DNA from: Methylocystis sp. ATCC 49242
GTDB lineage: Bacteria > Pseudomonadota > Alphaproteobacteria > Rhizobiales > Beijerinckiaceae
Length of the DNA stretch: 64,000 bases
NCBI RefSeq assembly: GCF_000188155.2
Contig: NZ_KE124774.1
Coordinates: 2,114,356-2,178,355, forward strand
Direction of reading: 5' to 3'
The notes below the pieces were generated by a model. It did no database searches, had not been told where the DNA came from, and saw only the letters and a program-made list of their open reading frames with translations. Position numbers and translations under genes: made by a program. Below, piece by piece: positions 48,681 through 58,071 of this stretch; the stretch's first letter is position 1, and every line of letters starts with the position of its first letter.

Positions 48681-49787
48681 CTACTCGTCGAAGGTAGCGA
48701 TGGCTTCCGTCACCGTTTTCGCGAATGCATGAGGCATTTGCGGCCAGAAGGGCAGGCTCATGACCTCTGCCGCCAGCGCCTCTGCGAGCGGGAATGCGCC
48801 TTCCGGCAGGGCCAGGGAAGCATATGCGGCTTGCCTGTGCGGGGGGCAGGGATAATGCACCAAGGTCTGAACGCCATTGATTCGCAAATGTTCAATTAGC
48901 CGGTCTCGGCCCTTGGGCACGCGCACGACGTATAGATGCCATACGCTCTCCACGCCCTGCGCTACCGAAGGCCGCTTCACATGCCGGGAATTCGCGAGGA
49001 GATGCGAGTAATATGACGCCAGGTGTTGACGCTGGTGGTTCCAGGCCGGCAACCGCCGAAGCTTCACACGCAAGACAGCAGCCTGAAGCTCGTCAAGACG
49101 CGAGTTGACGCCCAAAATCTCATGCCGGTATTTCACCGTGGAGCCATAGTTGCGGAGTAGCCGCAACCGCCGTGCTAGGTGCTCGTCGTTCGTTACGACC
49201 GCGCCACCATCGCCCAAAGCTCCGAGATTCTTGGTGGGGTAAAAGCTGAAAGCTCCAATCGTCCCCAAGCCTCCCACAGGTCGGCCAGCAATAGTCGCCC
49301 CGTGGGCCTGGGCCGAGTCCTCAAGCACCGCCAGACCATGACGTGCGGCGATCGCGTTGATGGACCCCATGTCGGCCGGTTGCCCGTAAAGGTGCACGGG
49401 GATTATGCAGCGCGTGCGTGACGTGATGGCTGCTTCTATCCTTGAGGGGTCGATATTCAACGTAATCGGATCGGGCTCTGCGCCAACCGGCGTGGCGCCC
49501 GTGGCGGAGACGGCTAGCCACGTCGCGATGAAGGTGTTAGTCGGGACGATCACCTCGTCGCCAACGCCAACGTCAAGGGCCTTTAGAGCGAGCGTCAATG
49601 CGGATAGTCCGTCCGATACGCCAACGCAGTAGCGCGCCTCACAGAACGCGGCGAATTCAGCCTCGAACGCCTCGAGCTGAGGCCCCAGGATTAAGTGGCC
49701 TCCATCCACCACAGTAGCGACGACGGCATCAATCGCTTCGCGAATCTCGCGATGGCCATCCGACAGATCATAGAAGGGTATCGTCAT
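48681..49787 (-). CDS. DegT/DnrJ/EryC1-type sugar aminotransferase
   Basis: A 368-residue PLP enzyme that would aminate a keto-sugar nucleotide. Motifs: GVSDGLSALTLALKALDVG, DEVIVPTNTFIATW, PVHLYGQPADM, LEDSAQAHGA and SFYPTKNLGALGDGG with the PLP-binding Lys186. Its ATG overlaps the stop of the ketoisomerase gene (ATGA), which fits the FdtA-FdtB or QdtA-QdtB pairing that makes dTDP-3-amino-3,6-dideoxyhexoses. The exact sugar cannot be deduced. Confidence 0.9.
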   Translation of the reverse strand: MTIPFYDLSDGHREIREAIDAVVATVVDGGHLILGPQLEAFEAEFAAFCEARYCVGVSDGLSALTLALKALDVGVGDEVIVPTNTFIATWLAVSATGATPVGAEPDPITLNIDPSRIEAAITSRTRCIIPVHLYGQPADMGSINAIAARHGLAVLEDSAQAHGATIAGRPVGGLGTIGAFSFYPTKNLGALGDGGAVVTNDEHLARRLRLLRNYGSTVKYRHEILGVNSRLDELQAAVLRVKLRRLPAWNHQRQHLASYYSHLLANSRHVKRPSVAQGVESVWHLYVVRVPKGRDRLIEHLRINGVQTLVHYPCPPHRQAAYASLALPEGAFPLAEALAAEVMSLPFWPQMPHAFAKTVTEAIATFDE

Positions 49788-49920
49788 CCGACTCGCTCGC
49801 GGCGAGCTTCAAGGACGAAGGTTTCATAGTCGCGTATGTAGTCCGACTCGTCATAATTATGGGACGCCAAGACAAGACAGCAGGCACCCGAGGAAAAATT
49901 GCGCAGCTCTCTCCATACTA

Positions 49921-50785
49921 GAGGGTGTTATGCACCTTGGATCATGAAATCTGCTGCGCGCTTGAGCATGAGACATGCGAAGGCGACGACGTGGAGTCCT
50001 GCGAGGGTCTGAGCATAGCGCTCGTAGTCTTTGACGAGCCGCCTGCATCGCGTCGCCCAGGCGAATGAACGCTCGACCACCCAGCGCTTGGGCAGCAACA
50101 CGAAGCCTTTTTTGGCCTCGGCGAGTTTGACGACGCAAAGCTCGGCGCCCTGCGCCTTTGCGGCCTCGGACGCCTTTTCGCCGGTGTAGCCCTGATCGAC
50201 ATAAACGAGTTCGACGCTTTCGCCTGTCACATCCTGCACGGCTGCGATGAGCTTGCCGACCTCGGCGCGGTCATCGACATTCGCCGGCGTGACATGCAAC
50301 GCCAGCAAATGGCCCAATGTGTCGACTGCCATGTGCAGCTTCGAGCCGCGCTTTCGCTTCGCGCCGTCATAGCCCGCTCGTGGGCCGCTCTCAGGGGTCG
50401 AGCGCAAGGTGCGGCTGTCGATGATCGCCGCCGTCGGCTCCGCCGCCCGCCCGGAAGCGACGCGCAACTGGGCGCGCAGATCCTGCGCAAGCGCCTCGAA
50501 CACGCCCGCCGACAGCCAGCGCTGCGATTGCTGATACACGGCGAACCATGGCGGCAGATCGTTGGGCATGGCGCGCCAGGCGATGCCGTAGCGCAGCACG
50601 TAACGCAGGCCGTTGAACAGCTCGCGCAGCGAATGTTGACGCTGCGGCGCGCCTTCGTCCATGAGCGTCAGATAAGGCGCAACCAGCGACCATTCTTCGT
50701 CGCTGACGTCAGACGGATAAGGTTTGCGAATCGGAGACATCCGATTCTACTAAGACAATCAATCACCAAAGTACATAACACCCTC
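49921..50785 (-). mobile_element. IS5-family element, 865 bp, intact copy
   Basis: Terminal GAGGGTGTTATG and its inverse; TA duplications at 49919-49920 and 50786-50787. Same element as the IS21-disrupted copy at 15269-18799. Confidence 0.93.
49928..50740 (-). CDS. IS5-family transposase
   Basis: A 270-residue single-frame DDE transposase: SDVSDEEWSLVAPYL, AAIIDSRTLRSTPESGPRAG (first Asp), KRKRGSKLHMAVDTLGHLLA, YVDQGYTGEKAS (second Asp) and VVERSFAWATRCRRLVKDYE (final Glu). Intact, so it can be the source for mobilising the disrupted copy. Confidence 0.93.
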   Translation of the reverse strand: MSPIRKPYPSDVSDEEWSLVAPYLTLMDEGAPQRQHSLRELFNGLRYVLRYGIAWRAMPNDLPPWFAVYQQSQRWLSAGVFEALAQDLRAQLRVASGRAAEPTAAIIDSRTLRSTPESGPRAGYDGAKRKRGSKLHMAVDTLGHLLALHVTPANVDDRAEVGKLIAAVQDVTGESVELVYVDQGYTGEKASEAAKAQGAELCVVKLAEAKKGFVLLPKRWVVERSFAWATRCRRLVKDYERYAQTLAGLHVVAFACLMLKRAADFMIQGA

Positions 50786-51067
50786 TAGATTTTTCAAATA
50801 GAGTCCGTAGTAGGATCTATTTAGCGATACCACCTCGCTGCGCCGTCCGTCACTCAGATGAACATCAAAACTTCCGCTTACCGCGATCACGACTTGCTCC
50901 AACTCTTTATGGGCATGACCACCGCGAAACGATCCGCCAGGTACGTCGTAGAGATAATATACGCGGCTGATTCCAAACGAGATATTCCGAGATCCTTCGA
51001 TAAAGGTAAGGTTCCCGCGACGGTCGTTGACGATCGGAAAACGCAACAATTCCCACGAGCCAGACAT

Positions 51068-51791
51068 CGTCTTTCCTAATCGTCTTCATTCCTCAAGAAT
51101 CTCACGTGATCCGATCTCGGAGAGGAGACCAATCTAGACCCCGGAAAGGCTGAACCAATGTGAGTAAATCAGCGTGAACCCCAGGGATATTTCCAGCAAG
51201 TGGTAGGACTCCTCCACACCACGTTGGCCGGCGGCCCTGGCGACGACGAATCGGAAACGACTGTAAAGCGAACAATTGTTGCGAGGCACGGTCGTCTCCT
51301 CCACGGCACGCACTAAAGATACTTAACTGAATATCAAAGCTTGAGACGGCTGCAAATGTAAATCACTTGTTACCCATCCCCATTTTTGCGACTCGGGTCT
51401 TTGCGCGCTGGAACCGGGGTGTCGAGGTTTGTCTGGAAAGGGTTTGCGCCGATGAACCTCGCGATGTCGACAGTCGTGTGCACAATTGATTTGGCCTGTG
51501 CTGCCTAAATGGCACGGTATCTGTTGGCTGCTTTTCGCCGGATTACACAGGGCCTCAGCTTTCATTCAGAGCCATTGCTGGGAGCGTTGATCTCGCCGGG
51601 TTGATCGCAAAAGATCAGATGCGGTTCTCGCGCGCAGGCTGTTTCGGCTTGCGGCTGATGGGCCGGGCGGCATCCTCTCGCCACACCTAGAATATCCGTG
51701 AGTTGCCAATCGAGCGCGGACTTTTTGTTGGCGACGGTCGCAGCCTTGAAAGTGGCGATGTCTGCGGCCAGATCGGATGTGAACTGATGGG
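51068..51791. other. Region upstream of glycan operon
   Basis: No gene recognised. The part near 51070-51300 should contain the operon promoter on the minus strand. From about 51340 onward the sequence has the look of old mobile-element ends, including TGTAAATCACTTG and ATTTTTGCGACTCGGGTC-like stretches, but no open transposase. Confidence 0.4.
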
Positions 51792-51865
51792 GTGGATGCC
51801 CCCTCCACCCAGCATTGTGTGATGCTGGGTCGGCGCCGGGAGGCGCAGTTATGGAGGACGTGCAT

Positions 51866-52880
51866 ATGTCTGAAGTTCATGTTTTGGCGATCGATTTGGC
51901 GAAACGCAGTTTTCAGCTTTGCGGGACGGATCGCGGTGGGGCGGTTCTGTTCAATCGGACCGTGTCTCGTTCGAAACTCGAGCAAATCCTCCGGGCGCAG
52001 CCGCCCTGCATCGTCGCGATGGAAGCCTGCGCGACGAGCCATTACTGGGGCCGAATGGGAGTTGCTTGTGGACACGAGGTTCGTCTGATCCCGCCGATCT
52101 ACGTCAAGCCGTTCGTGAAGCGTCAGAAGAATGACGCCGCGGATGCTGCGGCGATCGCCGAGGCCGCTTTGCGGCCGAACATGCATTGCGTGGCGGTCAA
52201 GAGCGCCGAACATCAGGCGCGGGCCGTCGCCTTCCGCGCCCATCAATGCTTCGTCGGACAACGCACGCAATTGATCAACGCGCTTCGCGGTCACCTGGCG
52301 GAGTTCGGACTGGTCGTCGCGAAAGGCCCCGCGAATTTGAAGTCACTCGTCGACATGATGAAGGATGAAAGCGTCGATGTCCCAGAAGCAGTGCGGGACG
52401 TCGTCCAGCTCTTCCTCGATCAGATCGAAGCGATTACTTCCAAGATCGAGGATCTGGCTCTGCGGCTCAAAAAAAGCGACGAAGGAAAACGACGAGATGC
52501 GGCGTCTTTGCACTGTCCCGGACGTTGGCCCTGTGACCGCCGGAGCCGTGCTCGCCTTCGCTCCGGACTTGCGGGCTTTTTCGAGCGGCAGAAATTTCGC
52601 CGCCTGGCTCGGCCTTGTGCCACGCCAGCATTCGACAGGCGGGAAAACCCGACTGGGGGCGGTCAGCAAGATGGGGCAGAACGATATCCGCCGGTTGCTG
52701 ATCGTCGGCGCCATGAGCAGGATCCGCTGGATCGTGCGCAAGGGCGTATTGCCCGACAATTGGCTTGGCCGCATTCTCGGCCGCAAGCCGAGGATGGTCG
52801 CAGCCGTCGCCCTCGCGAACAAAATGGCGCGCATCATCTGGGCCATGATGACCAGGGAACAGAATTACCGAATGGCGTGA
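51866..52880 (+). pseudogene. IS110-family transposase with A7 frameshift
   Basis: The N-terminal DEDD part (HVLAIDLAKRSFQLCGTD, CIVAMEACATSHYWGR, RQKNDAADAAAIAEAA) reads from 51866. At A7 (52469-52475) the coding frame changes, and the transposase_20 part (LCTVPDVGPVTAGAVLAFAP, NFAAWLGLVPRQHSTGGKTR) continues to 52880. With one A fewer the frame would be continuous (LKKATKENDEMRRL). It may be dead or rescued by slippage. A truncated inverted piece of the same element lies at 61880-62030. Confidence 0.82.
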
Positions 52881-53144
52881 TCCGCGAAAGCCCAACCGGG
52901 CGCGAAGCGGAAAAGCGCTGACAGGGCCGGCGTAGCGCCGGTTCCGGCGAGGAGATCGACCGACGACATATGCGGCAAGGACTTCAATGTTCAGAATGGG
53001 GAAAGCCGGTCCCGGGGCTCGAGCCAACCAAGCTCTCTGGTAAGGCCGTATGTCCGCTTCTGCGACTGAGGTAGCTCGCTCTACGCTGTGCGAGCGAGGG
53101 TTGCTCGGTGTTCCGAGCCGAGCCTCAGCGCAGGAGAGCGAGCC

Positions 53145-54254
53145 ATGGAGCGGTCTACAGAAATTTTTGTTGGGATCGACGTTTCGAAGGCGCGCAATGC
53201 GATTGCCGTCGTCACGGAGGGACGCAGCGGCGAGGTGCGTTATGTCGGTGAAGTTGACTCCTCCGTCGACAGTATGCGTCGCTTGATCAAGCGCATTACC
53301 GCCAAACACCCGCAGGCACATTTTTGTTATGAAGCCGGACCGACCGGCTACGGCCTGCACCGGCTCATCATTTCCATGGGGTTCGCTTGCTCCGTCGTGG
53401 CGCCCTCGCTCATTCCGCGCAAGCCAGGCGATCGGGTCAAGACCAACCGGCGCGACGCCGTTGCGCTCGCCAAGTTGCTTCGAGCCGGGGAATTGACTGC
53501 TGTGTGGGCGCCGGACGAAAGCCATGAAGCGATGCGCGATCTGGTGCGCGCTCGATCCGCCGCGGTTGAAACACTGCGTGTGCATCGTCAGCAGGTGAGC
53601 GCATTCATGCTCCGTCACGGTCGGATTTTTCCGCGCAAAACGACTTGGGGCGCTCGTCATCTTCGTTGGCTGCAAGAACAAAAGTTTGATCATCCAGCCC
53701 ATCAGATCGCGCTGCAGGAGATGGTCGAAGCCGTGAGAATCTCCAAGGAGCGCGCGGAGCGGCTCGAGGCGGCGATCAAAGAGTTCATACCCCAATGGTC
53801 GCTGGCGCCTGTGGTCCGGGCGCTCCTGACATTACGCGGGATTGATCTGCTTGTGGCAGTCACCTGCGCCACGGAGCTCGGCGATTTAAGCCGTTTCGAT
53901 AATCCGCGTCAGCTTATGGGCTATCTCGGCTTGACCCCGAGTGAACGCTCGACGGGTGACACGGTTCGTCGCGGCGGCATCACCAAGGCCGGCAACGGAC
54001 GTGTCCGGCATCTGCTGATTGAAAGCGCCTGGACCTACCGTCATCCGCCAAGGGTCGGAAAAGAGAAGCTCTACAAAATTGAAGCCGCGCCGCCGCGCGT
54101 AAGAGAGATCGCGTGGAAAGCGCAGAGTCGCCTTACAGCTCGCTATCGCGCACTCAGCGCACGCGGCAAAAAGACAACCGTCGTCTGCGTTGCAATTGCG
54201 CGGGAACTCGTTGGCTTCATGTGGTGCATCGCAAAGGAGGCGCAAGTCGCCTAA
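53145..54254 (+). CDS. IS110-family transposase (DEDD recombinase)
   Basis: A 369-residue protein. The DEDD RuvC-like domain shows EIFVGIDVSKARNAIAVV, CYEAGPTGYGLHRLI, and TNRRDAVALAKLLRAGEL (the two clustered Asp region); the C-terminal transposase_20 domain shows LLTLRGIDLLVAVTCATELG, LMGYLGLTPSERSTGDTVRR with a catalytic-type Ser. The start was set at MERSTEIF, as in related copies; a further 19 codons upstream are open. The enzyme cuts and joins DNA guided by an element-encoded RNA in studied IS110 members. Confidence 0.92.
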   Translation: MERSTEIFVGIDVSKARNAIAVVTEGRSGEVRYVGEVDSSVDSMRRLIKRITAKHPQAHFCYEAGPTGYGLHRLIISMGFACSVVAPSLIPRKPGDRVKTNRRDAVALAKLLRAGELTAVWAPDESHEAMRDLVRARSAAVETLRVHRQQVSAFMLRHGRIFPRKTTWGARHLRWLQEQKFDHPAHQIALQEMVEAVRISKERAERLEAAIKEFIPQWSLAPVVRALLTLRGIDLLVAVTCATELGDLSRFDNPRQLMGYLGLTPSERSTGDTVRRGGITKAGNGRVRHLLIESAWTYRHPPRVGKEKLYKIEAAPPRVREIAWKAQSRLTARYRALSARGKKTTVVCVAIARELVGFMWCIAKEAQVA

Positions 54255-54256
54255 GC

Positions 54257-54526
54257 GACGGTTGATTGTCCGCTCGCGCATGGGCGGGGACTGGATCACG
54301 GCAGGGGAATACCCGTCAGACGCTTTGTGGCCGGCGACAGCCGACGCCCGATGTAAGATAGGGAAAGCCCCAGACGCATTTTCGGGAATGCGGTAACCAA
54401 CCCGCGCATAAGAGCTTGATCACCGACGTCTTTCAGATCCAGTCCCTACCCCTGCGCGATAACCTTCCCTTGACGCTGCTGCCCGTGGCGCGAAGTCGCT
54501 CGTCAAAATTGTTGACTGCGGACATA
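54257..54526 (+). ncRNA. Candidate IS110 bridge-RNA region
   Basis: The 270-bp non-coding end of this IS110 unit follows the transposase stop. In characterised IS110 elements a non-coding end is transcribed into a bridge RNA; for the IS1111 subgroup this is the 3' end. Here an internal stretch CATAAGAGCTTGATC (54407-54421) matches 14 of 15 positions with the junction CATAAGAGCGTGATC (54523-54537), which combines the IS end and the IS66 tip. That is what a guide loop would look like. No folding was computed. The same region in copy 2 is 58954-59223 on the minus strand. Confidence 0.4.
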
Positions 54527-55423
54527 AGAGCGTGATCGGACGACCGCGTGTTGCTATGCGGCGACGGCTTGCGACATTTCACGCCGCCATTTCCACGGAA
54601 GGAGATCGTCGATCTGGTTGATCGGGTGATCGGCGATGCGAGCGATGACGTCAGCGAGCCAGGCCTCCGGATTGACGTCGTTGAAGCGCGCGGTTTCGAT
54701 CAGCGTATACATGATCGCCGCCCTTCGCCCGCCTTCGTCGGAGCCAGCGAACAGATAGTTTTTTCTGCCCAATGTAAGAGGCCTGACGGCGCGTTCAGCG
54801 GCGTTGTTTGTCATCTCGAGACACCCGTCATCCACATAGCGGGTCAAGGCCGCCCAGCGAGAGGTCGCGTAGCGGATGGCCTTGGCGAAGTCGCTCTTGC
54901 CGCTGATTTTGACCAGCGTCGCGTCGAGGAATGCGCGTCGCTCATCCAGAATGGGGTTCGCCCGCTCGCGGCGCGCGGCGACGCGCTCGGCCGGCGGTTT
55001 GCCTTTGACACCCGCTTCGATGGCAAAGAGCCGCGCGATCATTTCGAGCGCCTCGCCCGCCGCCGGTGATTTCGTTTCGATATGCACGTCGTAAATCTTG
55101 CGCCTTGCATGCGCCCAGCAGGCGACCTCCTTCAGCGGCGCCGGCGCGCCGGTTTTCAGATCGGCCTCGTAAAGGCCGCCGAAGCCCGTATAGCCGTCGG
55201 CATGGAGATGGCCGCGACAGCCCTTCAGCAAGGCATGGGCGTGCTCGGAGGCGCGGTCAGCCGAGTAGAGGTAGAAGGCAGCCGGCGGCGCCGTCGACCC
55301 ATAGGGTCTTTCATCGCGCACCGCGGTCCACAATCGGCCGGTCTTCGTCCTGCCGCGCCCAGGATCGAGCACGGGAACCGTCGGGCGAGTAGACCGAGGG
55401 GTTTTCACCCTCGGCCTCTCCCA

Positions 55424-55457
55424 GAACCGGGCGTGAGACTCTCGCCTCACCCGGCTC
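55424..55457 (-). ncRNA. Group II intron domain V
   Basis: The 34-nt segment starts GAGCCGGGTGAGGC, turns in a GAGA-type tetraloop and closes with CACGCCCGGTTC, the standard domain V shape with its AGC-like catalytic base. It lies 3 nt after the maturase stop codon. Confidence 0.85.
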
Positions 55458-55460
55458 CCA

Positions 55461-56714
55461 TCAGGCCAGCCTGCCACTTGCGCCGAGTCGCCAATGCACG
55501 AACAATCGGGGGTTTTCGCACGCGATCTTTTCGAGAAAAGCACGGGCGCGGCCCAATCGGTGGTGGAAGCGCTTGAACTTGCGCTTGATCCAGACGGCAA
55601 GCGTCTGATCGATATAACGAACCAGGGGATAGAGCGCCGAACGCGTGTATTGCCCATAGTAAGCGATCCAGCCCCGAGTGATCGGGTTCAGCTCGCGAGC
55701 GATATCGTCCAGCGTCACCTGTGTTCGTTTGCGCAACTTCAAACCTCGGATCGTGGATCGCATCGCGTTCAGCGCAGGCTTGCTCACCGCTGGCGTGAAC
55801 CCACAGAACAGAGTCTGCGAGCGTGGGCCTCTCACGGTTCGCGGCCTAAAGCAGTAGCCGAGAAAGTCAAAGGCGACATTCTCGAAATTGGCTTTTCGCC
55901 GATCATCCTTGCAATAGACGATCTTCGTCTTCGTGGGATGTAGCTCCAAGCGGCACTCCGCCATCCGAGACGCCAGCGCTTCCCATACGATCCGTGCCTC
56001 CCTCTCGGACCGGCAGTGCACCAGCCCGTCATCTGCATACCGACACCACCTCAGGTGCGGGAACGTCCGCGCCATCCAGAGATCAAACGTGTAGTGCATG
56101 AAGAGGTTAGCCAAGACCGGGCTGACGACGCCTCCTTGCGGAGTGCCGCGCGTTCGCTCAATCAATGTTCCATCCTCTTGCATCATCGGGGCCGTCAACC
56201 ATCGTTCGATGTAGAGCAGCGCCCAAGGGCACGCGACGTGTTTCCGGACAGCCCGCATCAACAGCGTGTGATCGATATTGTCGAACAGACCTTTGATGTC
56301 GAACTCTAGAACCCAATCGAATTTCCAGCATCGCTCGCGCGTGACACCGACAGCATCAAGCGCCGATTTGTCGGGCCGATAGCCGTAGGAATCCGCTAGA
56401 AAGATCGCGTCCAGAGCCGGCTCAATGATCTCCTTGACAACCGTTTGCGCCACGCGGTCGGCTACGGTCGGGACTCCAAGGATTCTCTGCCCTCCACTCT
56501 TCTTGGGAATGGAAACAGCACGCACTGGCGGCGGGAAGTATGCGCCAGAGCTCATTCGATTCCAGATTTTGTAGAGGTTGCCCTTCAAATCCTTCTCGAA
56601 CTGCTCGATCGTCACGCCATCGACGCCGCCCGCGCCCTCCTTGGACCGCACCTCCAGATATGCTTCGTATACTTGATGCTTGTCGATCAAGAACGGCTTG
56701 CTTGGCGGGTTCAT
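55461..56714 (-). CDS. ltrA: Group II intron reverse transcriptase/maturase
   Basis: A 417-residue LtrA-type protein. RT blocks are in order: GAGGVDGVTIEQFEKDL, PPVRAVSIPKKSGGQRILGV (RT1-2), DSYGYRPDKSALDAV, WVLEFDIKGLFDNIDH (RT3), RGTPQGGVVSPVLANL (RT4), RWCRYADDGLVHC with the catalytic YADD, and ELHPTKTKIVYC. The maturase (X) domain follows, with NPITRGWIAYYGQY. No C-terminal HNH endonuclease is seen, so it belongs to the endonuclease-lacking kind. It promotes splicing and retrohoming of its own intron. Confidence 0.95.
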   Translation of the reverse strand: MNPPSKPFLIDKHQVYEAYLEVRSKEGAGGVDGVTIEQFEKDLKGNLYKIWNRMSSGAYFPPPVRAVSIPKKSGGQRILGVPTVADRVAQTVVKEIIEPALDAIFLADSYGYRPDKSALDAVGVTRERCWKFDWVLEFDIKGLFDNIDHTLLMRAVRKHVACPWALLYIERWLTAPMMQEDGTLIERTRGTPQGGVVSPVLANLFMHYTFDLWMARTFPHLRWCRYADDGLVHCRSEREARIVWEALASRMAECRLELHPTKTKIVYCKDDRRKANFENVAFDFLGYCFRPRTVRGPRSQTLFCGFTPAVSKPALNAMRSTIRGLKLRKRTQVTLDDIARELNPITRGWIAYYGQYTRSALYPLVRYIDQTLAVWIKRKFKRFHHRLGRARAFLEKIACENPRLFVHWRLGASGRLA

Positions 56715-58071
56715 CGACGTCCTCCTGTCGCCAGTTGCGTCAACGATCCGCCGACCTGATCCGACCCCTTTGCTCCGGCCCCGTTACGGGCGTTCATCGC
56801 TACTACGAGCCGGTCCGTCCCAGCGCTCCGCGTCGGTACTCTCGCCTCGCGGTTTTCTCCGCTTGTGCTTCTCCCTTTGCATCGGAGCGGCTGGTTCCTG
56901 CAGTTCCACGGCAACGCCTGCATCCGCTTCACGCCCCCTCAACGCCGGTCGTCGCTCGCCCAGTCATCAGGCATCCGGCGAGCTGATCCCAGAGGGACGA
57001 CACACCCCTGGTTTTGACGACGCCTTCCACGTCACGACGCTTCATCGGTGGGTTCATTTTCATTCGTCTCTCGGACGCATACCTGTTCAAGGTGCTCCTT
57101 GAACTTTGGCTCCAACGCTCACGACCACGCCTCTTTAACGCAGCCGCTTGGAGTGGTTTGAGACCCGCTCCTGAAAGCCGATCCCGAGGGGCCGTCCCTC
57201 ATCGTTACCGCAGCTTCAGCGCACAGAAGTTCAGACCATGACGATCATCCTTTCTGCGTGCCTCTGCAGCACACTATCGTCCGCGTGAACGGCGCAGCCG
57301 GCGCGCACATGACGCGCGATGCGCTGGGCCAACGGCTCCAGCAGCGCCGCCATATGGCCGACCCAGCCGGCCATGACCGAGCGGTCGATCGTCACGCCCT
57401 CGCGAGCGTAAATGCCGGATTGGCGATGCAGCGGAAGATGATCGCAATATTTGGAGACGATCACATGAGCAAGCAACGCCGGCCCCGGCCGTCCCTTCTC
57501 GATTGGCAGCGTCGGCATGGGCGCCTGAACGATCGTCTCGCAGGCGCGGCAGCTCATCTTCGGCCGCACATGCATCACGCGCTTGAAGTGCGAGGCGACG
57601 TATTCCAGCACGTCCCGCTCGTCGGCGCCTACCGGTCCGAATTTGTTCCCGCCGCAGGTCGGGCAGACGCAGGGCGCGTCGTGGACGATCGTCTCGAGCG
57701 GGAGATGATCGGGCAGAGGAACGCGAACGGACGGCTTCTTCTTCGGCGTCGATGACGAACCGCCGCTCTCGACCGCTTCGCTCCTCGCCTGCCGCTCGGC
57801 GTCGCTCTCTTCCATGTCGCCGATCAGCAGTTCGAGCTGTTCGATATCCCGATCGAGCTTTTCCGACGAACGCCCGAAGCGTGCGCGCCGCAACACGGCG
57901 AGCTGCATTTTCAGCTTCTCGATCAGCAGTGTTTTGGCGTGAACTTCCGCGGCGAGCGCCTCCGCGAAACGCCGCAGTTCGGCGGGGTCTTCGGGCAAAT
58001 CGGCAGCGGCGCGCGACATGGTTTCATCTATCACGAAACACGTGACGGCGCAGCTCAATAATGAATGGATT

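Larger units (their letters stand above)
49784..51067 (-). pseudogene. fdtA: Sugar 3,4-ketoisomerase (FdtA/QdtA-like), split by IS5
   Basis: Joining 51067-50786 with 49918-49784 gives a 138-residue cupin: VNDRRGNLTFIEG, VYYLYDVPGGSFRGGHAHKE (catalytic His-x-His region), then, after the insertion site, VWRELRNFSSGACCLVLAS and YDESDYIRDYETF. This matches the dTDP-4-keto-6-deoxyglucose 3,4-ketoisomerase family in order and length. The IS5 copy at 49921-50785 with its TA duplication cuts it after about residue 94. It was the first gene of the operon, so polar effects downstream are possible. Confidence 0.88.
53040..54530 (+). mobile_element. IS110-family unit, copy 1 of inverted pair
   Basis: This 1,491-bp segment matches the reverse complement of 58950-60440. 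Subterminal inverted repeats TATGTCCGC and GCGGACATA lie near its ends, a hallmark of the IS1111 subgroup. GTAAG precedes the left subterminal repeat and AAGAG follows the right one. It directly abuts one tip of the IS66 element. Confidence 0.88.
55381..57274 (-). mobile_element. Group II intron with maturase ORF
   Basis: About 1.89 kb. The 5' end is GTGTGC, matching the bacterial GUGYG consensus, and removal restores the tnpC frame exactly. A 34-nt domain V is present at 55457-55424, followed by a domain VI-like hairpin with a bulged A near the 3' end. The encoded RT begins about 560 nt into the intron. The 3' end falls at CCCGA or one base later; the exact base is uncertain by 1 nt. Confidence 0.88.
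54554..58019 (-). pseudogene. tnpC: IS66 transposase TnpC, interrupted by group II intron
   Basis: The N-terminal part starts at 58019 (LPEDPAELRRFAEALAAEVH), with a leucine-rich helical region and a zinc-finger-like CVCPTCGGN...CRACE. The intron enters inside the conserved HADD segment (57274). The C-terminal part (VPVLDPGRGRTKTGRLW, HLHADGYTGFGGLYE, ACWAHARRKIYD, NNAAERAVRPLTLGRKNYLF) reads from 55380 to 54554. Exons sum to 1572 nt, one open frame of 523 residues, the usual TnpC size. If the intron splices from the mRNA, function could be retained. Confidence 0.88.

Noticed and set aside
52467-53795. A 442-codon minus-strand frame over the two IS110 genes (and the 59685-60539 part of a similar frame)
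   Set aside because: Antisense to IS110 transposases and duplicated only because the IS is duplicated.
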